This document shows, piece after piece, positions 59,803 to 64,000 of a DNA stretch of 64,000 nt. Location of the stretch: positions 62,001-126,000 of the forward strand of contig NZ_JADWYK010000003.1 of the NCBI RefSeq assembly GCF_015773195.1, given 5' to 3'. The position numbers and the translations under genes are program-made. The DNA comes from Hymenobacter guriensis. Lineage in GTDB: Bacteria; Bacteroidota; Bacteroidia; Cytophagales; Hymenobacteraceae. Position 1 is the first letter of the stretch. Every line of letters begins with the position of its first letter. The notes under the pieces are model-generated. The model made no database searches and was not told where the DNA came from. It worked only from the letters and a program-made list of their open reading frames with translations.

Positions 59803-62253
59803 TTACTTAAACGACAGGGGCACTACCAGCTTCGCGCTCAGCGTGCGGCCCATGTTGTACACCCCGGCGCGGCCGGTGGCGTTGTTTGCCGCCGCGTACT
59901 TCAGCCGGCTCAAGTGGTTCTGGTAGGCCACGTCGAACAGATTGTTGGCGGCCAGATACAGCGAAAACAGCGTGCGGCCTTTAGCGGAGGCTACCTCGGT
60001 GCCCACGCCCACGTTTACCAGGGTGTAGCCGGGCGTGCGGGTTTCGGTATCGAAGGCCGAGAACACGCGGTTCTGGGCGAAATTGTGCTCCACGGTGCCC
60101 CGGGCATACAGGTTGCGCAGCGCCGAGCGGCCCACCTTCCGGAAGTTCACCCAAAGCTCCGACTGAAACCGGTTGGCGGGAGTAAACGGCAGGTAGCGCT
60201 GCCCGGCCGGTTGGTCTAGCTGCACCGCCCGCACCATCGAAAACGAGTTTTCGAAGTGCAGCCAGTCGAGTGGGTGGGGGTGCAGGTCCAGACTTACTTC
60301 GCCCCCGGCCAGGCGGGCATCACCCTGCCCGTAGCGAAACACCCGGTCGCCATCCGCCGAGAGGGAGTCAGTGCCATCCTGAGAAGCCAGGCGGCGCGGG
60401 AAGATGTAGTTGCTAATGCGGTTGCGGAACACATCGGCCGTGAAGCTCACGTGGTCGGCCGTGAAACTCAGGCCTCCATCCAGCTGGAAGCTGGTTTCCG
60501 GCTTCAGGCCCGGCTCCCCGATTTCGTAGCGGGTGGTACCCTCGTGGATGCCGTTGGAGCCCAGCTCGGCAATGTTGGGTGCCCGGAAGCCCCGGGCCGC
60601 ATTGGCTTTCAGCAGCCACTTGTCGCTCAGGTTATAGGCGCCACCTACGCTCCCGCTCACATTGCGAAAGGTGCTTTGGAAGCCCGCAAATTTTTCCTCA
60701 CCCAGGCCCGGGGGTACCGGTTGTTCTTCCTCATCCAGAAACAGCGCGTCGGCTGTGATGCGGCGCACATCGTAGCGCAGGCCGCCGCTGAGGTCGAGCT
60801 TACCGAAGCTCTTTTTGGTGACGCCGAACATACCGCCATCCAGCAGGCGGTAAGCCGGAATCAGGAACTCCACACCCTTGTTCTGGTTCTCCTGCTGCAT
60901 GCCGCTCAAGCCCAGTGTGGTGTGCCAGCCGTTTTTCTCGGGCAAAAACCAGCGCAGGGCGTAATCCACGGTGCGCAGCTGAAAAAACAACGACTTCTCG
61001 TAGTAGTCCTCGGGGTTGCCGAACTCCCGGCGCAGGTTCTGCTGCCAGCCCACGTTGAGCGTGAGGCGGTGCCGGCCCAGGATGAAGTTGTTGTCGGTGC
61101 CGATGCGCAGGTGGTTGATCTGCTGGCGGGGCACGTCGAGGCCGTAGCCGGAAAAGCCACTCCCGTTCACTAACTGCGTTTCGCCCAGGCTGTTTACCCG
61201 CGTAAACCGGCCCGAAGTAGAGTCCCGCTCCCCCTCAATCAACCCCAGGATCTGGTTGAAGGAGCTGAAGGTGAGGTGGGTGTAGCCCCAGCTTTTGTTC
61301 AGGCCCACGTAGCCGCTGCCGTCCAGTTCCCGGAACCCCGAGTTGTACACCCGGCCGTCGTACTTATTCCTATAATCGGCGGCCACCTTGCCCGAGCCGC
61401 GCACCTGCCAGTTCAGGCCACCCAGGTTGCCCGCGTTCCAGAGCGAGTAGCCCTGCTGGTAGTTGTTGGTCTGGTAGTTGGCCGTCACGGAGCCCAGAAT
61501 CCGGCCATCCTCCACCGGGTCGGGCGCCAGAAAGTTGATGACGCCGGCCAGCCCGTCGGAACCGTACAGCAAGGAGCCGGGGCCCTTAATCACCTCGGCC
61601 CGGTCGATGCTGAACTCGTCGATTTCGATGCCGTGCTCGTCGCCCCACTGCTGGCCTTCCTGCTTGGCCCCGTTGTTCAGGGTGATGACGCGGTTGGCCC
61701 CCAGCCCCCGGATAACCGGCTTGCTGATGGCCGCGCCGGTGGTAATCTGGTTGAGGCCGGGCGTGTGGGCCAGGGCATCCACGGCGTTGGTGGCGGCTGT
61801 CTGGCGCAGGCGCGTTTGGTCTACCACACTGGTGGGCACCGGGGAGCGGCGCATCTCCGTGCTGGCCGATACGCCCGTCACAATCACCTGCCCGATTTCA
61901 GTTTCGGCGGGGGTGAGGGCAACCTCCAGCGCCGTGCCGGTGCTGGTGTCTACGGTGCGCACCACGGGCGTGTAGCCCACGAAGCGCACCTGCATCAGAA
62001 AGCGGCCCTGCGGCATGTTGGCAAACCGGAACGTGCCATCGGCTGCCGTAGCGGTGGCTTGTTTTACATCGGGGAAAATTACCGTAGCGCCCGGCAGCGG
62101 TTCGCCGGTAGCAGCATCGGTTACCAGGCCGGTTACGGGGGCCGCCGTGCGGGTAGCCCGGGCCGGCAGGCTCGGCCGCGGGGCGTTTTGGGCTTGGATT
62201 ACGCTATTGCCGGCCAGCAGCAGTAGGCCCGCAGCTATAAAGGATGATTTCAT
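59803..62253 (-). CDS. TonB-dependent receptor with carboxypeptidase-like domain
   Basis: The 816-residue receptor has a signal peptide (FIAAGLLLLAGNSVIQAQ). A carboxypeptidase-regulatory-like domain follows (PVTGLVTDAATGEPLPGATVIFPD), then a TonB-box-like stretch, a plug (TNAVDALAHTPGLNQITTGAAISKPVIRGLGANRVITLNNGAKQEGQQWGDEHG) and a 22-strand barrel ending LSAKLVVPLSFK. The plug sequence is like receptors for metals or siderophores (CirA/FepA/zinc types). A His-rich exported protein is encoded 282 bases upstream on the same strand; that gap shows no recognisable riboswitch or gene. The ATG at 62253 directly begins the signal. Confidence 0.93.
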   Translation of the reverse strand: MKSSFIAAGLLLLAGNSVIQAQNAPRPSLPARATRTAAPVTGLVTDAATGEPLPGATVIFPDVKQATATAADGTFRFANMPQGRFLMQVRFVGYTPVVRTVDTSTGTALEVALTPAETEIGQVIVTGVSASTEMRRSPVPTSVVDQTRLRQTAATNAVDALAHTPGLNQITTGAAISKPVIRGLGANRVITLNNGAKQEGQQWGDEHGIEIDEFSIDRAEVIKGPGSLLYGSDGLAGVINFLAPDPVEDGRILGSVTANYQTNNYQQGYSLWNAGNLGGLNWQVRGSGKVAADYRNKYDGRVYNSGFRELDGSGYVGLNKSWGYTHLTFSSFNQILGLIEGERDSTSGRFTRVNSLGETQLVNGSGFSGYGLDVPRQQINHLRIGTDNNFILGRHRLTLNVGWQQNLRREFGNPEDYYEKSLFFQLRTVDYALRWFLPEKNGWHTTLGLSGMQQENQNKGVEFLIPAYRLLDGGMFGVTKKSFGKLDLSGGLRYDVRRITADALFLDEEEQPVPPGLGEEKFAGFQSTFRNVSGSVGGAYNLSDKWLLKANAARGFRAPNIAELGSNGIHEGTTRYEIGEPGLKPETSFQLDGGLSFTADHVSFTADVFRNRISNYIFPRRLASQDGTDSLSADGDRVFRYGQGDARLAGGEVSLDLHPHPLDWLHFENSFSMVRAVQLDQPAGQRYLPFTPANRFQSELWVNFRKVGRSALRNLYARGTVEHNFAQNRVFSAFDTETRTPGYTLVNVGVGTEVASAKGRTLFSLYLAANNLFDVAYQNHLSRLKYAAANNATGRAGVYNMGRTLSAKLVVPLSFK

Positions 62254-62535
62254 GCTGAAAAATGTGCGCACTGAGGCAGGCAGCAATGGCCGGGCATTCA
62301 GGGCGAAGAAGTAAGTGAAGCTGCCGGAGAAGCCCAGGCGTCAACCTCCGGTTTCTGCTCAGCCTGGAACAGATACAGCGTACCGTCTGCTGTATCCGGC
62401 GAAGGAAAGCAGATAGATAGGCTAAGGCTGGAATGGAGGTGACGAGCAGTGAGCCAGCAGGCGAAAGCGCCCGACTGGCCAGTGCGAAGTGGACCGCGGC
62501 GGCAGATGGCGCGCTCCAGGGCTATACAGTAGGGT

Positions 62536-62868
62536 TTATGCCCGGGCCGGCGGGCCCCGCAGGTATGCGGTAGGTACCGTAGCGGCCCGGCCCACAGAAG
62601 CTACAGCTTCCGTAGCAGGCGCTACATATTGGTAAAAGGGTACAGGCAATTCCAGCGGTGGAGCCAGCTGAAACGGGACGTGGTGAAACTGGTCGACGGG
62701 GCAGTGCTGGTGCTTGGGGCTGACCAGCTTTTTGCCCGGTTGCGCCGACGCTGTTTCCTCCGTGGTGTGTTCGTGCGCGTGTAGCTGGAGCACCCACGCC
62801 TCCGGCAGCAGCACCCGCAAAAAGCAGAGCAGCAGCCAGCCAGCCAGCAAGGAACGACGCGACGCCAT
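62536..62868 (-). CDS. His-rich exported protein, probable metal-related partner of TonB receptor
   Basis: The 110-residue protein has a hydrophobic N-terminus (LLAGWLLLCFLRVLLPEAWV) and a His-rich mature part: LHAHEHTTEE, KHQHCPVDQFHHVPF and a C-terminal Pro/Ala-rich end. The clusters His-Ala-His-Glu-His and His-Gln-His-Cys could bind divalent metal. Small His-rich proteins like this often precede metal TonB receptors in Bacteroidetes. TATCTTG on the - strand at 62906-62912 may be its -7 element. The function (metal handoff or regulation) is an inference. Confidence 0.6.
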   Translation of the reverse strand: MASRRSLLAGWLLLCFLRVLLPEAWVLQLHAHEHTTEETASAQPGKKLVSPKHQHCPVDQFHHVPFQLAPPLELPVPFYQYVAPATEAVASVGRAATVPTAYLRGPPARA

Positions 62869-63415
62869 GACAAAAAATCAGCAGGACCGAACTAAAAGCC
62901 CGGCGCAAGATACTCGTTTCCGAAGCACACTGCCTGCCGCTATGCCTGGTAGCAGTAACGGATACCTGTGCACATTAATTGGCAACGCATTGATCATCAG
63001 GGAAAAATATTGACGTAATGTTTCCGCTTCACCTTTGCGCATGTTCTCACTGAAAAGCTTCTATCCTATGAAACACCTGGCTTTCCGTCTACTGCTTGCT
63101 CTAACGAATAATCTGCGGGCTCCTGGCCGCGCTACTGCTGAGCCCCCACTCTTCATTTGATTTATAAAAGGCAGGTCAGGGAGCTTATAGACGAATAGAA
63201 TATGGGCTGAGTGTGAATGCCTGCGTAGAACCAGGTAACATACAAGCCCGTGAAATCAAGGAAACAACCGTAGTTCTGGAGAGCAGCGGGCAGCGTTTAG
63301 GATCTATGTATAAGAAAATATAAACATTCTATAGGAGGTTAATAAAAACGGGTAAGTGTATGGCGTAGTGTGGTTATTATGCTTTTTTTGTAGTCAAGCT
63401 AATAGCCTGACGACT
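62869..63415. other. 547-base intergenic stretch
   Basis: No convincing gene is seen. An ATG at 63069 starts a 30-codon frame whose first residues (MKHLAFRLLLAL) look like the start of a signal peptide but then lose sense; a +1 shift gives a second hydrophobic piece, so it may be a broken gene start. The 63170-63355 part is AT-rich and probably carries the promoter of the next gene. Confidence 0.35.
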
Positions 63416-63916
63416 GTGATATGTTATATTGAGAACTGTGTTCGGGTGCACTACAATGCCGAAGCGCAGCTGCTCCACTACGGGTGGTGCGGGGATACTA
63501 TTACGACCGATGGATTGCGCCCGGCGCTGGAGGCCATTGCCGTGCTGGCTCAAAAGCTCCGGATCCGGCAGTGCCTGCTCGATATAAGCACGCTGCCGGC
63601 TATCAGCGTCGAAGACCAGTTCTGGCTGCTGCATACCTGGCTGCCCAAAGTGTGCGTGCCCACGGTAGAGTGCGTGGCCCTGATTGTGGGGAGCCGTCAG
63701 TATAATCTGATGGTGATTGAAAATATCCTGCGGGCTGGCCGCCGTTTTATTCACTTCGAGGTGCAGCTATTTTTCGAGCTGGAAGCGGCCTTCGATTGGT
63801 TGGTGGGTGGCCAGGAAGAAGCCGCCCAGCACCTGCTGGATGAGTGGCACAGCCCTCATTCGGTGTACGACGACGTGGAGGCTCTGCTCGTTAAGGCGCT
63901 GCCTTTGTGCCGGTAG
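63416..63916 (+). CDS. small STAS/SpoIIAA-like protein, unknown function
   Basis: The protein is about 166 residues with no signal peptide. Strand and helix order (VRVHYNAEAQLLHYGWCG, a long helix ALEAIAVLAQKLRIRQCLLDISTLPAISVEDQFWLLHTWLPKV, strand VECVALIVGS, helix and FFELEAAFDWLV) parallels the protein at 14587-15000, suggesting the same fold and distant paralogy. The GTG at 63416 is preferred because it places the first strand near the N-terminus; a GTG at 63356 would add an unlikely Cys-rich leader. The role is unknown. Confidence 0.55.
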   Translation: MICYIENCVRVHYNAEAQLLHYGWCGDTITTDGLRPALEAIAVLAQKLRIRQCLLDISTLPAISVEDQFWLLHTWLPKVCVPTVECVALIVGSRQYNLMVIENILRAGRRFIHFEVQLFFELEAAFDWLVGGQEEAAQHLLDEWHSPHSVYDDVEALLVKALPLCR

Positions 63917-63999
63917 CGGAGCCAGCCCAGCAGCACTACGGCCAGGCCGGCCGGCACCAGCGCCACGCCGGCCCACACGAAAAGGTTCTGCCGGAAAAA
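63856..63999 (-). CDS. membrane protein, C-terminal end only
   Basis: On the - strand a frame runs from the window's end to a TGA at 63856. It begins FFRQNLFVWAGVALVPAGLAVVLLGWLRYRHKGSA, a typical single membrane helix with a basic cytoplasmic end. It overlaps the convergent STAS-like gene by about 61 bases. The gene continues outside the window, so no family can be given. Confidence 0.4.
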   Translation of the reverse strand, partial: FFRQNLFVWAGVALVPAGLAVVLLGWLRYRHKGSALTSRASTSSYTE

Positions 64000-64000
64000 C

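Noticed and set aside
59640..59810. Metallophosphoesterase fragment (GNHD motif) on the - strand
   Set aside because: A stop codon directly precedes the motif and no other family motif is visible; listed only as debris.
62254..62535. Cobalamin or other riboswitch before the TonB receptor
   Set aside because: The gap was read on the - strand for the conserved B12-box and other known cores; no convincing match was found.
63069..63158. Small gene starting MKHLAFRLLLAL
   Set aside because: Only 30 codons, with loss of hydrophobic sense after 12 residues; probably a broken gene start or chance.
1..64000. Insertion sequences, tRNA or rRNA genes
   Set aside because: No transposase motif, no tRNA T-loop and anticodon arrangement and no rRNA sequence was recognised anywhere in the window.

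Overview
The window is a high-GC chromosome segment from a Bacteroidetes bacterium, most likely a Hymenobacter-like Cytophagales member. The evidence is compositional and by gene family: STN/SusC-type TonB-dependent receptors, a type IX secretion C-terminal sorting domain, lipoproteins and OmpP1/FadL porins, DUF families typical of the phylum (DUF3667, DUF2807, DUF4286, DUF6526), a lack of Shine-Dalgarno sites, and Bacteroidetes-style -7 elements (TA-N2/3-TTG) with an upstream TTG. No rRNA, tRNA, CRISPR array or intact insertion sequence was seen.

Layout. 1-16 kb: envelope and secreted enzymes (alpha/beta hydrolase, penicillin acylase, RlpA, a secreted zinc metalloprotease, M13 peptidase lipoprotein), a stand-alone KAS III, ArfB ribosome rescue and the MgtE Mg2+ transporter. 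16-26 kb: cyanophycinase-like peptidase, a FadL porin plus SGNH hydrolase pair, YpdA, DoxX, DinB and DNA polymerase I. 27-33 kb: a three-gene outer-membrane cluster (unknown exported protein, TonB receptor with STN domain, MG2-like protein). 33.5-37.4 kb: an exonuclease, a LemA/TPM/TPM operon and a sugar-nucleotidyltransferase.

37.4-50.9 kb is the most unusual part. Co-directional genes encode a DUF4272 protein, a vWA-like lipoprotein, a small membrane protein, a tubulin-like GTPase, a 1158-residue protein with an actin/Hsp70-type ATPase domain, a membrane protein with periplasmic and cytoplasmic parts, a MotA/ZorA-like channel protein with a long coiled-coil tail, and a MotB/ZorB-like partner with an intramembrane Asp. 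I infer an envelope-spanning machine that couples an ion-driven stator to two cytomotive NTPase folds. Four small, visibly AT-richer genes of unknown function sit at junctions between the large genes, and one is bracketed by inverted REP-like repeats.

51-64 kb: prolyl oligopeptidase, GNAT acetyltransferase, small DUF proteins, an MFS transporter, an NHL-repeat secreted protein, a stretch of gene debris, a TonB receptor paired with a His-rich exported protein (probably metal-related), and a small STAS-like protein.

All family assignments come from motif reading only; no database search was run.
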